A stretch of 64,000 nucleotides of DNA from JADJYF01 sp965278995 (GCA_965278995.1 OZ257136.1:1364001-1428000); one strand, 5' to 3'. Positions 43,996-53,907 are shown, counted from the stretch's first letter. Translations and numbers: made by a program. The notes: a model not told the origin generated them from the letters alone.

Positions 43996-45804
43996 GTGGT
44001 GAACGGGATATTGACCAATGTGGTCGTCTTTCTGGTGGCCGCAGTTGCTGTTGTACCGCTGGCCAAGCGGCTGCGGTTGGGGTCTGTGCTCGGGTATCTC
44101 ATCGCTGGTCTGCTGATCGGGCCTGGCGTATTCGGCATCATTCCAGATGCCGAGGTCATTCTGCATTTCGCTGAATTCGGCGTCGTTCTGCTGCTGTTTC
44201 TGATCGGGCTCGAATTGAAGCCGCGCCGGTTATGGGAGTTGCGCCGTTCGATCGTCGGTGCCGGTGTGTCGCAACTCGTAGCGACCGCGCTGGTGCTCGG
44301 CCTGGTTGCTCTGGCGCTCGGTGCGAGCATGCAAAGCGCGCTCGTGATCGGACTGGTGCTGGCGCTGTCGTCGACTGCCTTCGCACTCCAAATCATGACG
44401 GAGCGGCGCTGGAACGAGTCGGTTACCGGTAAGACAGCGTTCTCTATCCTGCTTTTTCAGGATATTGCCGTTATCCCTCTGCTCGCCGTCATTCCGTTCC
44501 TCGGCAGCAGCAGCGAGTCGCTCTCGGCAGGCACAATCTGGTTGGATATCGGGCGGGCGGCGGCGGTCATTGTCGGCATTCTGGTGCTTGGGCCACGCGT
44601 GGCGCGGCCACTGTTCCGCATCGTTGCGGCGACTGCTTCGCGCGAGCTGTTCACCGCGTTGTCGCTGCTGATTGTGATCGGCATGGCGTTGCTGGTGAGT
44701 CGGGTCGGCTTGTCGATGGCGCTGGGTGCATTCATTGGCGGTGTGCTGCTGGCCGATTCCGAGTATCGGCATGAACTCGAAATCGATATCGAGCCGTTCA
44801 AAGGCCTGCTGATGGGGCTCTTTTTCATGGCTGTCGGCATGTCGATGGATCTCTCGCTGGTGCTCGAGCGCCCGGTAATACTGTTCGGGCTTACACTCGC
44901 ACTGGTCTTGATCAAGTTCGGTATCGTACTCCAGCTCGGGCGGATGCTCGGTGTCGCGCCCACCCAGCGTTGGCAGCTCGCCGGGCTGTTGTGCCAGGGC
45001 GGTGAGTTCGGTTTCGTCGTCTTCGGCGCGGCGGCGACGGCTGGCGTGATGCCGCAGGCCCAGGTCGACATGCTGACAGCCGTGATTGTCTTGTCGATGG
45101 TCATGACGCCGGTTGTGATGGCTGTTGCCGAAACGGTGATCGATCGCATGCTCTGCCACCCGGAAGACCGCGAGGCTGATGAGATTGACGACGCCACGCG
45201 CCCGGTCATCATTGCCGGCTTCGGTCGTTACGGGCAGGTGGTCGCGCGCCTGCTGAATGCCAACGCCATCGATACGACCGTCATCGATCATGACCCGGTG
45301 CAAATAGAGCTTCTGCGCCGGCTCGGGCACACGGTTTACTATGGCGATGCTACGCGCCTCGATTTGCTGCGCGCTGCCGGTGCGGCGAACGCGCGCCTGC
45401 TCATCGTCGCGCTCGATGATCCGGAAGCGACGCTGCGCTTGGTTGACTTGGCGCGCGAGCATTTCCCCTCACTGGCACTCAACGTACGGGTGCGCAATCG
45501 CTCCGTTGCCTACGAGCTGCTCGACCGCGGCATCGAGAATTTCGAACGTGAGACGTTCGCGGCGGCCTTGAATACCGGGACAAGAGCGCTGATCGATCTG
45601 GGCTTTGATAACGAGCGAGCATTCCGGGCTGCGAATCTGTTTCGTAATTACGATGAAGCGATGGTGCGGAAACTACTGACGGTTCGTCGTGACGCCAAAC
45701 AATTGCCACTGATGGTTGCGCAGGCGCGCGACGATCTCGAACGCTTGATGCAATCTGAGGCCGGCCAGACCGAAGTCCGCGAACGCAAGGTCGTTGGGCG
45801 ATGA
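43996..45804 (+). CDS. Kef-type cation:proton antiporter (CPA2) with TrkA-N domain
   Basis: A 602-residue transporter starting at a GTG (43996, or the next codon at 43999), with AGGGG upstream. About 12 membrane helices cover residues 1-380, with family motifs GYLIAGLLIGPGVFG, FGVVLLLFLIGLELK, LLFQDIAVIPLLAVI and GEFGFVVFGAA. Residues about 405-520 form a Rossmann TrkA-N domain (VIIAGFGRYGQVVARLL, VIDHDPVQIELLRRLGH). It would exchange K+ or Na+ for H+ and respond to NAD(H) or glutathione. A 4-bp overlap (ATGA) couples it to the next gene. Confidence 0.93.
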   Translation: MVNGILTNVVVFLVAAVAVVPLAKRLRLGSVLGYLIAGLLIGPGVFGIIPDAEVILHFAEFGVVLLLFLIGLELKPRRLWELRRSIVGAGVSQLVATALVLGLVALALGASMQSALVIGLVLALSSTAFALQIMTERRWNESVTGKTAFSILLFQDIAVIPLLAVIPFLGSSSESLSAGTIWLDIGRAAAVIVGILVLGPRVARPLFRIVAATASRELFTALSLLIVIGMALLVSRVGLSMALGAFIGGVLLADSEYRHELEIDIEPFKGLLMGLFFMAVGMSMDLSLVLERPVILFGLTLALVLIKFGIVLQLGRMLGVAPTQRWQLAGLLCQGGEFGFVVFGAAATAGVMPQAQVDMLTAVIVLSMVMTPVVMAVAETVIDRMLCHPEDREADEIDDATRPVIIAGFGRYGQVVARLLNANAIDTTVIDHDPVQIELLRRLGHTVYYGDATRLDLLRAAGAANARLLIVALDDPEATLRLVDLAREHFPSLALNVRVRNRSVAYELLDRGIENFERETFAAALNTGTRALIDLGFDNERAFRAANLFRNYDEAMVRKLLTVRRDAKQLPLMVAQARDDLERLMQSEAGQTEVRERKVVGR

Positions 45805-47423
45805 GAAGCGAAGCGAACATGGCCCAACTGCGCCGGGTCGCTGCCGGCATGACGGCACCCGAGTGGCTCGGGTTAGGTATTGTCCTGGCACTGGCGGTTG
45901 TCATCGGAGTTGCCGGGATCACAACGCTTCCACCAGACGAACACGAAGTACTGGTCTTGCGCACCGCCTCCGAGATGCATACGCGCGGCGACTGGATTGT
46001 CCCGTATTTCAACGGCGAACCACGACTCAACAAACCACCGGTGAGCTATTGGTTCACTGCTGCAGTGGCAACGCTAGCGGGGGCAGGAGGCGCCATAGAG
46101 CCGTGGCATGGCCGTGTGCCTTCGTTGCTGGCGGGCTTCGGTATGGTGACGCTGCTGATCGTCGTCGGCGGCCGGTTGTACAGCACAGGCGCGGCGCGCT
46201 CGGCTGCAGTTCTGCTGGCCACTTCCAGCGCGTTTTACACCTACAGTCACGACGCGCGACCGGATTTTCTGTATGCGTTTTTTTGCGGCGCGGGCATCTT
46301 GTGTGGGGCGCTGTCGCAATTCGGGAACACCCGCTTTCAGCGGCTCGCCGCTTATGCGATGTGGACGGCCTATGCGTTGGCAACCTTGACCAAAGGCCCA
46401 CAAGCACCGCTGATGCTGCTCGTCGCCGGCGGCATCTTTTGCTATATCCGCCGCACCTCATGGCGGATGTTCGCACCGCCTGGAGCGGTCTTGCTGGCCG
46501 TGGCGCTCGTACTGCCATGGTGGTTGGCGCTGCGATATCAGCTCGTCGACGAGGCGCTGGGGCAATCGCAGCTCGCCGGCAGCCTGCTTCGACCGTCGCT
46601 CGGCAACCTGTTTGACGGCTACTACTATTATCGTCCGCTTCAATTACTGTTGCCGTGGTTGCCGTTGATCCCCGTCGCCTGGTACATGGCCTGGCGCTCG
46701 GAGCCTCAGTACCGGCCGATCAGCGGTTACCTGGCGCTGTGCGTACTGTGTCTCGTGGTGGGTTTCAGCTGCGGGAGCCAGGAGCGCTATTTCTATCTGC
46801 TGCCTGCGCTGCTGCCGATGTGTCTGCTCGCCGGGCACGGTATCGAGCGGCTGCTCGATGCGCATTCGCGACCGACGCTGGTGCTGTGGTTCATCCAAGG
46901 CGGCGTGGTGATCGCCGCATTAGCCTGGCTGTTCGCTGGCTTCGACGCCGCTTGGCTGCTTGGCCCGGTATTGACGCTGGCCGGTAGTATCGGCTTTTTT
47001 GCCGGCGCTCGTGACGACCTTCGACCGATAGGATTGTTCGCTGCCTGTGTGGTGATGGTCGCGCTGGTTTATGTGATCCCGCAAACCTCGGACCAGCTAT
47101 GGAGCGCAGACCGGCACAACAAGACGGTATTGGCCGAGGCGACGGCTAAACTCGTCAATCCCGACGAACCGCTTGTGACCTATCGCCTCACGCCGGAAGT
47201 GTATGTTTACACGAGCGCTCGACGCATACCTCGCATGAGCGATCTTGCCGCTCTCCATCAGTTCGCCCGCAGCACGCGTGAGCATCTCATTTTCGTACTG
47301 ACACAGACCCGCTATGTCGGCGAGCTCTCTCGCGATTTCGACGTTGAGCCGCTGCGGCTGATGCCACCGGAGGCCGACGATCGTGCCGGACTGTACCGCG
47401 TAAAACTGCGTGAGTTGCCGTGA
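45801..47423 (+). CDS. GT39/ArnT-like membrane glycosyltransferase
   Basis: A 540-residue integral membrane protein. The first extracytoplasmic loop has LPPDEHEVLVLRTASEMH, RGDWIVPYFNGEPRLNKPP and VSYWF, the ArnT/PMT signature with the acidic DE pair. About 12 membrane helices follow, then a periplasmic C-terminal domain. It would transfer a sugar from a polyprenyl-phosphate donor to lipid A, a protein or a polymer. Start ATG 45801 overlaps the antiporter stop. The acceptor is unknown. Confidence 0.88.
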   Translation: MRSEANMAQLRRVAAGMTAPEWLGLGIVLALAVVIGVAGITTLPPDEHEVLVLRTASEMHTRGDWIVPYFNGEPRLNKPPVSYWFTAAVATLAGAGGAIEPWHGRVPSLLAGFGMVTLLIVVGGRLYSTGAARSAAVLLATSSAFYTYSHDARPDFLYAFFCGAGILCGALSQFGNTRFQRLAAYAMWTAYALATLTKGPQAPLMLLVAGGIFCYIRRTSWRMFAPPGAVLLAVALVLPWWLALRYQLVDEALGQSQLAGSLLRPSLGNLFDGYYYYRPLQLLLPWLPLIPVAWYMAWRSEPQYRPISGYLALCVLCLVVGFSCGSQERYFYLLPALLPMCLLAGHGIERLLDAHSRPTLVLWFIQGGVVIAALAWLFAGFDAAWLLGPVLTLAGSIGFFAGARDDLRPIGLFAACVVMVALVYVIPQTSDQLWSADRHNKTVLAEATAKLVNPDEPLVTYRLTPEVYVYTSARRIPRMSDLAALHQFARSTREHLIFVLTQTRYVGELSRDFDVEPLRLMPPEADDRAGLYRVKLRELP

Positions 47424-47433
47424 GCGTTCGAGC

Positions 47434-48036
47434 ATGACCGATACACCGGATAAACTGCTGGCCAATAACGCGCGCTGGGCAGAGCAACGGGTGACGAGCG
47501 ATCCGGGGTTCTTCCACCGCCTGGCCAGCCAGCAGGTGCCGCGCTATCTATGGATCGGTTGCAGCGACAGTCGTGTGCCGGCTAATCAGATCATCGGCCT
47601 CGATCCGGGCGAAGTCTTCGTACATCGCAATGTCGCCAATCTCGTTATCCACTCCGACATGAATTGTCTGGCCGTATTGCAGTACGCCGTCGACGTACTT
47701 GAAGTGGAACACGTAATCGTATGTGGCCACTATGGTTGCGGAGGCGTGCGCGCGGCCATGACTGACGACCTTTCGGGCGTCATCGCCAACTGGCTACGAC
47801 CGATACGCGAACTGGCCGAGATGCGCCGCGAAGAACTCGACGCACTGCACGGCGAAGCACTGCAGGCGCGATTGTGCGAGCTGAACGTCGAGCGGCAGGT
47901 CGAGAACGTCAGTAATTCGACGGTCATTACAGCGGCCTGGAAGCGGGGCGCTGACGTCGCCATCCACGGCTGGATTTATGGCTTGACCGACGGCCGGCTG
48001 CGCGACCTCAACGTATCGCGCGGGACGCAGCGATGA
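47434..48036 (+). CDS. Beta-class carbonic anhydrase
   Basis: A 200-residue zinc enzyme interconverting CO2 and bicarbonate in the cytoplasm. ATG 47434 is used; the frame opens upstream without similarity. Zinc and catalytic residues are present: Cys43-Ser-Asp45-Ser-Arg47 in WIGCSDSRVP, and His99 and Cys102 in VCGHYGCGG. It ends in WIYGLTDGRLRDL, the usual C-terminus. It lies ten bases after the GT39 stop and may be co-transcribed with it. Confidence 0.96.
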   Translation: MTDTPDKLLANNARWAEQRVTSDPGFFHRLASQQVPRYLWIGCSDSRVPANQIIGLDPGEVFVHRNVANLVIHSDMNCLAVLQYAVDVLEVEHVIVCGHYGCGGVRAAMTDDLSGVIANWLRPIRELAEMRREELDALHGEALQARLCELNVERQVENVSNSTVITAAWKRGADVAIHGWIYGLTDGRLRDLNVSRGTQR

Positions 48037-48049
48037 ATCCAGCAGACAG

Positions 48050-49225
48050 CTACGGCGTCGCCGTCTGAACGATCGATTTCTTCAGCGCCTGCATGTCGAG
48101 CAGCACAGCAGATCTGTTTTGGCTCGCCAGCGCCTCGTTACCGATGTGCCCATGGGTTTCCAGCAGACTATAGGCTTCGCGCGCGCGGGGTCCCGCGGGC
48201 GCTGCCATGATGGTGGCGGCAAACAGTGCTTCCATTTCCGGGACAGCTGGTTTGGGTTCACTGGTACGTAACGCGATGATGCCAAGCTTGTAATAGATTT
48301 CGGCAGTTTCAACGGGATTCTGCATGGTCTGGATCTGCAGAATGGTGCGTAACAGACGGGCGGCAACAAAATACTCGACGGCAGCCAGGGGATTGCCTGG
48401 TGCCGGCGTCAGGCGCGTTGCATGTTCGAAGATCTGGGTGGCGCGCCGAAGATTCGGGGTCCCTTCGACACTGCTGGTCAGGCGGGTGAGCGCCTGGCGC
48501 CAATGCGCATACCGCTGTTGCAGAGCCTCCGGCATGTCCGTGCGTTGGCGATAGCTGTCGACGAACTGCTTGACCCTACCCATGTCACCGCCGGCGCTGG
48601 TCAAAATGCTGATGCGCAAATATTGCACCGGCAAGCCACGCTGGTCAGCTCCAACGGGGTCGGTCTTTGCGTCGAGCAACTGCTGCTCGAGCAACGTGAG
48701 GGCAGTATCGAAATCGCCGGTCGCCATCAGCAGAAGCGCACGTGCGCCCGGGGTCAGCGCAGGTGCCTTCATGCTTGCCATGAGCCGGCGCCCGATATCG
48801 CGTTGTTCACGGACGCGACTCTGCGAATGGCAGGCGACGCACTGCGCGGTCAACTCGAACAGCGAGTAGTAGGCATAGGCTGGCCAGTGTTCGCGAAACG
48901 AGACTGCGGTGTCCTGCACCAGCCGCTCCGGTGAACGAGTCAGCACGCTCGGTTCAGCGCCCCCAGCGCCGGTGTGTTTGAGCAGCGCGCCGGAGGCATC
49001 GGTGAGCGTCTTCAGCTGGGCCTCTATCTCAGGCTGCTTCCACGCTGCGTTGTTTTCGGGCAGTCCGTCGAGCGCTTCGACACTGCGTGGCAGCAGATAG
49101 GCGATCGCCTCATAGACGCTCTGCATGCTCGTCTTTATCGGTGTCGCAGCCCACGCTTCGGGCGGGCCATAGAGCGCGAACAGGCACGTCAACACGCGCG
49201 CCAGCGTTGGGGTAATGACGCGCAT
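48050..49225 (-). CDS. Exported monoheme c-type protein, unknown
   Basis: A 391-residue protein from ATG 49225 with a signal peptide (about 1-27, ending AWAAT). A single heme-binding CVACH motif lies at about residues 129-133, in TAQCVACHSQSR. The downstream two thirds are helical with TPR-like character (LLLMATGDFDTALTLLEQQL, AEIYYKLGIIALRTSEP). I do not recognise a named family. It may bind a c-type heme and act in periplasmic electron transfer or sensing. It ends 14 bases past the convergent carbonic anhydrase stop. Confidence 0.75.
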   Translation of the reverse strand: MRVITPTLARVLTCLFALYGPPEAWAATPIKTSMQSVYEAIAYLLPRSVEALDGLPENNAAWKQPEIEAQLKTLTDASGALLKHTGAGGAEPSVLTRSPERLVQDTAVSFREHWPAYAYYSLFELTAQCVACHSQSRVREQRDIGRRLMASMKAPALTPGARALLLMATGDFDTALTLLEQQLLDAKTDPVGADQRGLPVQYLRISILTSAGGDMGRVKQFVDSYRQRTDMPEALQQRYAHWRQALTRLTSSVEGTPNLRRATQIFEHATRLTPAPGNPLAAVEYFVAARLLRTILQIQTMQNPVETAEIYYKLGIIALRTSEPKPAVPEMEALFAATIMAAPAGPRAREAYSLLETHGHIGNEALASQNRSAVLLDMQALKKSIVQTATP

Positions 49226-49233
49226 GCGGGTGC

Positions 49234-49704
49234 TCAGCGAACGAGTGTGACCGGGCAGTTTGCGTGACTGGTGACCTGTGTGCTCACGCTGCCAAGCAGC
49301 AACTTGGAGAAACTCGATTTGCCCCGTGTACCGAGTACGATCAAATCGCATTGATGATCGACGGCGTAATGGCAGATGGCTTCGGCGACCTGACCCCACA
49401 GTTGCACGGTACTGCCGATGTGGACGTTTTCACCGCAGGCTTTGACCGTCTCCGGCAGAACGGTGGCCGCGGCGTTTTCTTCGACCGTGGTGCGGATCTC
49501 GTCTGCCGTCATCGAAGAATACGGAACGGTCGCTGGCCAGATGGCCGGGCCCATCGCATTCAGCATGACGGCGTCGTCGTTATGCACGGTCACGATGGCG
49601 ATGCGTGCCCCCGTTGCGCGCGACAACATGCCGGCAAAACGCGCCGCGTGCAGCGCGTGATCGGAGCCATCGGTTGCGAGCAGGATATGGTGTAAGGATT
49701 CCAT
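49234..49704 (-). CDS. Universal stress protein (UspA family)
   Basis: A 156-residue cytoplasmic protein; ATG 49704 has GGAGGA upstream. It shows the UspA start ILLATDGSDHALHAARFA and the nucleotide-binding loop LIVLGTRGKSSFSKLLLGS followed by VSTQVTSHANCPVTLVR. Such proteins bind ATP and help in stress survival. It lies eight bases before the CXXCH protein start on the same strand, so the two are probably co-transcribed. Confidence 0.95.
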   Translation of the reverse strand: MESLHHILLATDGSDHALHAARFAGMLSRATGARIAIVTVHNDDAVMLNAMGPAIWPATVPYSSMTADEIRTTVEENAAATVLPETVKACGENVHIGSTVQLWGQVAEAICHYAVDHQCDLIVLGTRGKSSFSKLLLGSVSTQVTSHANCPVTLVR

Positions 49705-49848
49705 GGCAGTCACTTCCTCCGCACAATATGATGACGACACGATACCGCGCCCGGGCCGTCGATGACTATCGGGTTTATCGGATCGGTTCGGGGATAGTGC
49801 TGGCGGACGCAGTTCTCAGCGAAAAATGCTGCGGCGCAGGGGAGAGAT

Positions 49849-51051
49849 ATGATACTCAAAGGTCTACGTGTGCTCGATTTCACCCAGTATCTGGCGGGTC
49901 CTACCGTGACCCGCCTGATGCAGGAAATGGGCGCCGACATCATCAAGATTGAACGTGCGCCAGGCGGCGATCCCTCGCGCAGCCTGCCCGCGGTCAAGGA
50001 TGGACGCAGCGGCTATTTTGTCCAGCAGAACCTTGGCAAACGCAGTCTTTGTCTGGACCTCGATCATGCCGACAGCGACGCAATCATCCGTGAACTTGCT
50101 CAGCAGGTCGACGTCGTCGTCGAGAATTTCGGGCCGGGTGTGATGGACAAACGCGGCTGGGATTTCGCGAGCTTTTCGGCGCGCAATCCGCGGCTGGTGA
50201 TGGCCTCAATTTCCGCTTTCGGGCGCGATAGCCCGCTCTCGCACCGCACCGGTTTCGATCTTATCGCGCAGGCTTTCGCGGGCATCATGCATATGACCGG
50301 GCCGGCCGATGGGCCACCGCACTTCGTCGGCATCGGCATGGCCGATGTCTCGGCCGGCGTGCATGCGTTTTCTGCGATAGGCTATGCCTTGTTCAATCGC
50401 GAACGCACCGGCGAGGGTCAGTATCTCGACATCTCCATGATCGACTGCCTGATCCACATGCATGAAATCTCGCTGCAGGTGCATCAGGTGACAGACGGCA
50501 AGTTCGTGCCGAAAAGGGTTGGCACGCATCATCCTCTGCTGTGCCCGTGTGGTATTTTTCAAGGGCCGACCGGCTACATCACAGTGCTGTGTACGCAGGT
50601 GCAATGGCCGAACATGTGCCGTGCGATGGGCCGGCCGGAATTGATTGACGACCCGCGTTTTGCCGAAGCTGCTGTACGTGCCGGCAATCAACGCGAGCTG
50701 ATCCCGCTGATCGAGAACTGGATGAAAACCTTTCGCGACGATGCGGCGGTCCTCGATACGCTGGAAAAACATCGCGTGCCAAGCGGGCCGGTATTGAGCC
50801 CGGTCGATGCGCTCTCCCACCCTTATTTCGAGGGGCGCGGTGCGATTCGCGAAGCGCACGATCCGATACTGGGCGCGCTGAAATTGCCGGGATTCCCGCT
50901 GCGATTTTCCGGCCAACAGTCCTATCCAGCCGGCGTTGCACCGCTGCTTGGCCAGCACAATGGGGCAATCCTGTCTGAGGTACTCGCCTACAGCAGCGAG
51001 CGCATCGGCACACTCGAACAAGCCGGCGTGCTGTTCGCCGGCGACCGCTGA
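49849..51051 (+). CDS. Family III (CaiB/BaiF) CoA-transferase
   Basis: A 400-residue enzyme with GGAG upstream. VLDFTQYLAGPTVTRLM, ADIIKIERAPGGDPSR, ENFGPGVMDKRGWDF and catalytic Asp166 in GMADVSAGVHAF are the class III signatures. It would move CoA from a donor acyl-CoA to a free acid. It heads a four-gene operon with an LLM oxidoreductase, a hydrolase and an SDR, which suggests degradation of an unusual acid through a CoA thioester. Confidence 0.93.
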   Translation: MILKGLRVLDFTQYLAGPTVTRLMQEMGADIIKIERAPGGDPSRSLPAVKDGRSGYFVQQNLGKRSLCLDLDHADSDAIIRELAQQVDVVVENFGPGVMDKRGWDFASFSARNPRLVMASISAFGRDSPLSHRTGFDLIAQAFAGIMHMTGPADGPPHFVGIGMADVSAGVHAFSAIGYALFNRERTGEGQYLDISMIDCLIHMHEISLQVHQVTDGKFVPKRVGTHHPLLCPCGIFQGPTGYITVLCTQVQWPNMCRAMGRPELIDDPRFAEAAVRAGNQRELIPLIENWMKTFRDDAAVLDTLEKHRVPSGPVLSPVDALSHPYFEGRGAIREAHDPILGALKLPGFPLRFSGQQSYPAGVAPLLGQHNGAILSEVLAYSSERIGTLEQAGVLFAGDR

Positions 51052-51083
51052 TCCTGGCAGCCCGTATATCTGGAGCACGACGC

Positions 51084-52340
51084 ATGAAATTGATGTGGTT
51101 TCACCTGATGCCGTATACCGAGTTGCCGGCAGATTTCAAGGATAAGCATCCCTCGGTCTGGATCGACATCGACCCGGCGCTGTTCGACCCCAAGCGCGGC
51201 CACCTGATGTACAACGATTTCATTGATGAGCTCGAATACGCAGCCGAAGTCGGCTTCGATGCGATCTGCGTCAACGAACATCACGCAAACGGCTACGGCA
51301 TGATGCCGTCACCGAATCTGATCGCCTCGACGCTGGCGCGCAGCACACGCGACGCTGCGCTCTGCATCATGGGCAATTCGATTGCACTGTATAACCCGCC
51401 GACGCGGGTTGCCGAGGAAATGGCGATGATCGACGTCATTTCCGGCGGGCGCATGATCGCTGGCTTCCCGGTCGGCAGCCCGCAGGACGTCTGCTACGCC
51501 TATGGCCAGAACCCGAGCATGCTGCGTCAGCGGTACTTCGAAGCGATCGAATTCATCGTGCGGGCATGGACGGAAGACAAAGTCTTTTCCTTCGACGGGC
51601 GCTTCAACAAACAGCGTTACGTGAACGTATGGCCGCGCCCGATACAGGCGCCGCATCCGCCGATCTGGATCCCGGGCGGCGGCTCGGTCGAGACTTGGCG
51701 TTACTGCGCGCAGAACGACTACGTGTACTGCTTTCTATCCTATTTCGGTTACAAGATTGCGCGCGAGCAGATGCACGGCTATTGGGCCGAAATGGACCGC
51801 CTGGGCAAAGATCGCAACCCTTATCGGGCTGGTTTTCTGCAGTTCATCGGAGTCGCCGAAACGCGCGCCGAAGCGATGGCGCTGTATCGCGAACCGGCCG
51901 AATATTTCTACGGCCGATGCCTGCATGTCGATCCACGCTGGGTCGTACCACCAGGCTACATGACGGAAGCGACGATTCGGGCTCGGGTCGAGAGCCAGGT
52001 GCAGATAGCGGCGAGAGCATCCGCTGGCGGCGGGCCCTCAATCAACCAGAACGCGCAGACGTTTGAGGGCATCGTCGAGAACGGCTATGTACTGGTCGGC
52101 AGTCCGGACGAAATCGCCGAGAAGCTGCGTGAAGTCGCCATTGACCTCGGTGTCGGCCACCTCATGTTGTTGCTGCAGTTCGGCAACATGGGCAAGGATC
52201 TCGTCAAGTACAACACGCGGCTGTTCGCCGAGAAAGTGATGCCGCAGCTCCGCGACCTGTTCGATGACGAGTGGGAAGACCATTGGTGGGTCAAACCGCT
52301 GGCGCGGAACGAACGGGCAGTGACGGAGGCGGCCGCATGA
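51084..52340 (+). CDS. LLM-class flavin-dependent oxidoreductase
   Basis: A 418-residue luciferase-like monooxygenase/oxidoreductase (TIM barrel). CVNEHHANGYGMMPSPNLI, IDVISGGRMIAGFPVGSPQ, RPIQAPHPPIWIPGGGS and GYVLVGSPDEIAEKL are family marks. The cofactor could be FMN or F420; this cannot be decided. Substrate is unknown. It lies 33 bp after the CoA-transferase and overlaps the next ATG by four bases. Confidence 0.92.
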   Translation: MKLMWFHLMPYTELPADFKDKHPSVWIDIDPALFDPKRGHLMYNDFIDELEYAAEVGFDAICVNEHHANGYGMMPSPNLIASTLARSTRDAALCIMGNSIALYNPPTRVAEEMAMIDVISGGRMIAGFPVGSPQDVCYAYGQNPSMLRQRYFEAIEFIVRAWTEDKVFSFDGRFNKQRYVNVWPRPIQAPHPPIWIPGGGSVETWRYCAQNDYVYCFLSYFGYKIAREQMHGYWAEMDRLGKDRNPYRAGFLQFIGVAETRAEAMALYREPAEYFYGRCLHVDPRWVVPPGYMTEATIRARVESQVQIAARASAGGGPSINQNAQTFEGIVENGYVLVGSPDEIAEKLREVAIDLGVGHLMLLLQFGNMGKDLVKYNTRLFAEKVMPQLRDLFDDEWEDHWWVKPLARNERAVTEAAA

Positions 52341-53122
52341 GCGGCGCATTGACGACACGCACGGTCACGGTCAATGCGCACGCGGCGCGCGTATGGTCGA
52401 AAGGGGCGGGGCGGCCGCTGGGCTTTCTGCCCGGTATCGGTGGCCTGCCGAAATGGACACCAATGCTGGATGCACTCGCGGAACATCGCCAGGTCATCGC
52501 GCCGTCGTTGCCGGGTTTCCCGGGCGCGGCAGGCCACGACGATCTCGACACGCTGTTTGACTGGCTGCTCGCAACGCGTGATCTGCTCGTTGCCGCCGGC
52601 CTGGACGGTGCCGATCTGGTCGCCGTGTCGGTCTCTGGCGCGCTGGCCGCGGATGCGGCCGGCGTCTGGTCGAACCTTATTGGCAAACTGGCGCTGATTG
52701 CGCCTTTCGGATTGTTCGATCCAGCGGAGCCCGCGCTCGATGTGTGGGCACTGCGCCCGGGGCATCTGGCCGGCTACATGTGCCGCGACGCGGAGACGTA
52801 TAAGGCTTTCGTCGAACAGCCGGATGACGCCGAACCGATAGAGTGGAAAGTTGAACAGATGCGTGCGCAGGAAGCGTCGGCGCGGTACCTGTTCCCGACC
52901 GGCAACACCGGGCTTTCGCATCGGCTTGCGCGCATTCGCAATCCATTGCTGCTGCTTCGCGGCGATAGCGATCGCGTCATGCCGGCAAGCTATCTGGAGC
53001 GTTTCAAAGCCGGCGTCAGCGGCCCTGCCAGCCTGGTCTCGATTGCAGGCGCGGGGCATCTCGCCGATCTCGATCAACCGCAGGCTGTCGCAAGCACCCT
53101 GCTCGAATTTCTGGGGAACTGA
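52337..53122 (+). CDS. Alpha/beta hydrolase
   Basis: A 261-residue enzyme; ATG 52337 overlaps the LLM stop, and the upstream frame extension is not homologous. FLPGIGGLPKWTPMLDAL holds the oxyanion region, the nucleophile elbow is VAVSVSGALAAD (Ser between Val and Gly), the acid lies in LRGDSDRVMP, and His is in GAGHLADLDQP. It could hydrolyse an ester, a thioester or a C-C bond in the pathway. Substrate is unknown. Confidence 0.9.
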   Translation: MSGALTTRTVTVNAHAARVWSKGAGRPLGFLPGIGGLPKWTPMLDALAEHRQVIAPSLPGFPGAAGHDDLDTLFDWLLATRDLLVAAGLDGADLVAVSVSGALAADAAGVWSNLIGKLALIAPFGLFDPAEPALDVWALRPGHLAGYMCRDAETYKAFVEQPDDAEPIEWKVEQMRAQEASARYLFPTGNTGLSHRLARIRNPLLLLRGDSDRVMPASYLERFKAGVSGPASLVSIAGAGHLADLDQPQAVASTLLEFLGN

Positions 53123-53123
53123 T

Positions 53124-53861
53124 ATGGGTCGTTTGACCGGCAAAGTTGCACTGATCACCGGTGGCGCGCGCGGGCAAGGCGCGGTCGAAGCCGAGCTGTT
53201 CGTCCGCGAAGGCGCGGTAGTCATCATCACTGATGTGCTGGCCGAGGCGGGGCGGGCGACAGCGGCAGCTACCGGCGCGCATTTTCAGGTGCAGGACGTC
53301 GCCAGCGAAGCAAGCTGGGCGGCGATCGTCGCCGACATCATAGCGACGCATGGGCGGCTGGATATTCTGGTCAACAACGCAGGCATTTTCGTCGGCGGGC
53401 GGATGGTCGACACCACGCTGGACGACTACGAACGCGTGCTGGCCGTGAATCAGCGCGGCGTCTTCCTCGGCATGAAAGCGGTGGCGCCACACATGAGCGA
53501 AGCGAAACGCGGCTCCATCGTCAATATTTCTTCGCTGGCCGGTATGGAAGGCACCGCAGGCGCGTTTGCCTATACCGCGTCGAAATGGGCCGTGCGCGGT
53601 ATGAGCAAAGCGGCAGCACAGGAACTGGGGCGGTTTGGCGTGCGTGTGAATTCGGTCCATCCCGGCTTCATCGACACCGACATGATGCATCAGACGCCGG
53701 CTGTGCAGTCCGGCAAACTCGACCGTGCCATTCGCATGGTGCCGCTGGGCCGAACGGCGGAATCGATCGAGGTCGCCAACCTCGTCCTGTTCCTGGCTTC
53801 TGACGAAAGCTCGTATTGCACCAATGGCGAATTCACCGTCGACGGCGGCCTGCATCGTTAG
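53124..53861 (+). CDS. Short-chain dehydrogenase/reductase
   Basis: A 245-residue classical SDR; ATG 53124 one base after the hydrolase stop. Cofactor loop ALITGGARGQGAV, NNAGIFVGGRM, catalytic Ser-Tyr-Lys in NISSLAGMEG and YTASKWAVRG, then VNSVHPGFIDTDM. It probably oxidises or reduces a hydroxyl/keto group in the CoA-linked catabolic route. Confidence 0.94.
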   Translation: MGRLTGKVALITGGARGQGAVEAELFVREGAVVIITDVLAEAGRATAAATGAHFQVQDVASEASWAAIVADIIATHGRLDILVNNAGIFVGGRMVDTTLDDYERVLAVNQRGVFLGMKAVAPHMSEAKRGSIVNISSLAGMEGTAGAFAYTASKWAVRGMSKAAAQELGRFGVRVNSVHPGFIDTDMMHQTPAVQSGKLDRAIRMVPLGRTAESIEVANLVLFLASDESSYCTNGEFTVDGGLHR

Positions 53862-53907
53862 CAGGCTGCTGGTGTTTGCAAGCCGCAGGCGAGCCGTTTA
53901 GACTGCG

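Noticed and set aside
44230..45462. A 410-residue open frame antisense to the Kef-type antiporter.
   Set aside because: It is an Arg/Gln/His-rich shadow frame of a GC-rich gene, with no signal, motif or ribosome-binding site; the opposite strand is a clear CPA2 antiporter.
52085..53230. A 381-residue frame antisense to the LLM, hydrolase and SDR genes.
   Set aside because: Runs across three well-supported genes and has low-complexity Arg-rich composition.
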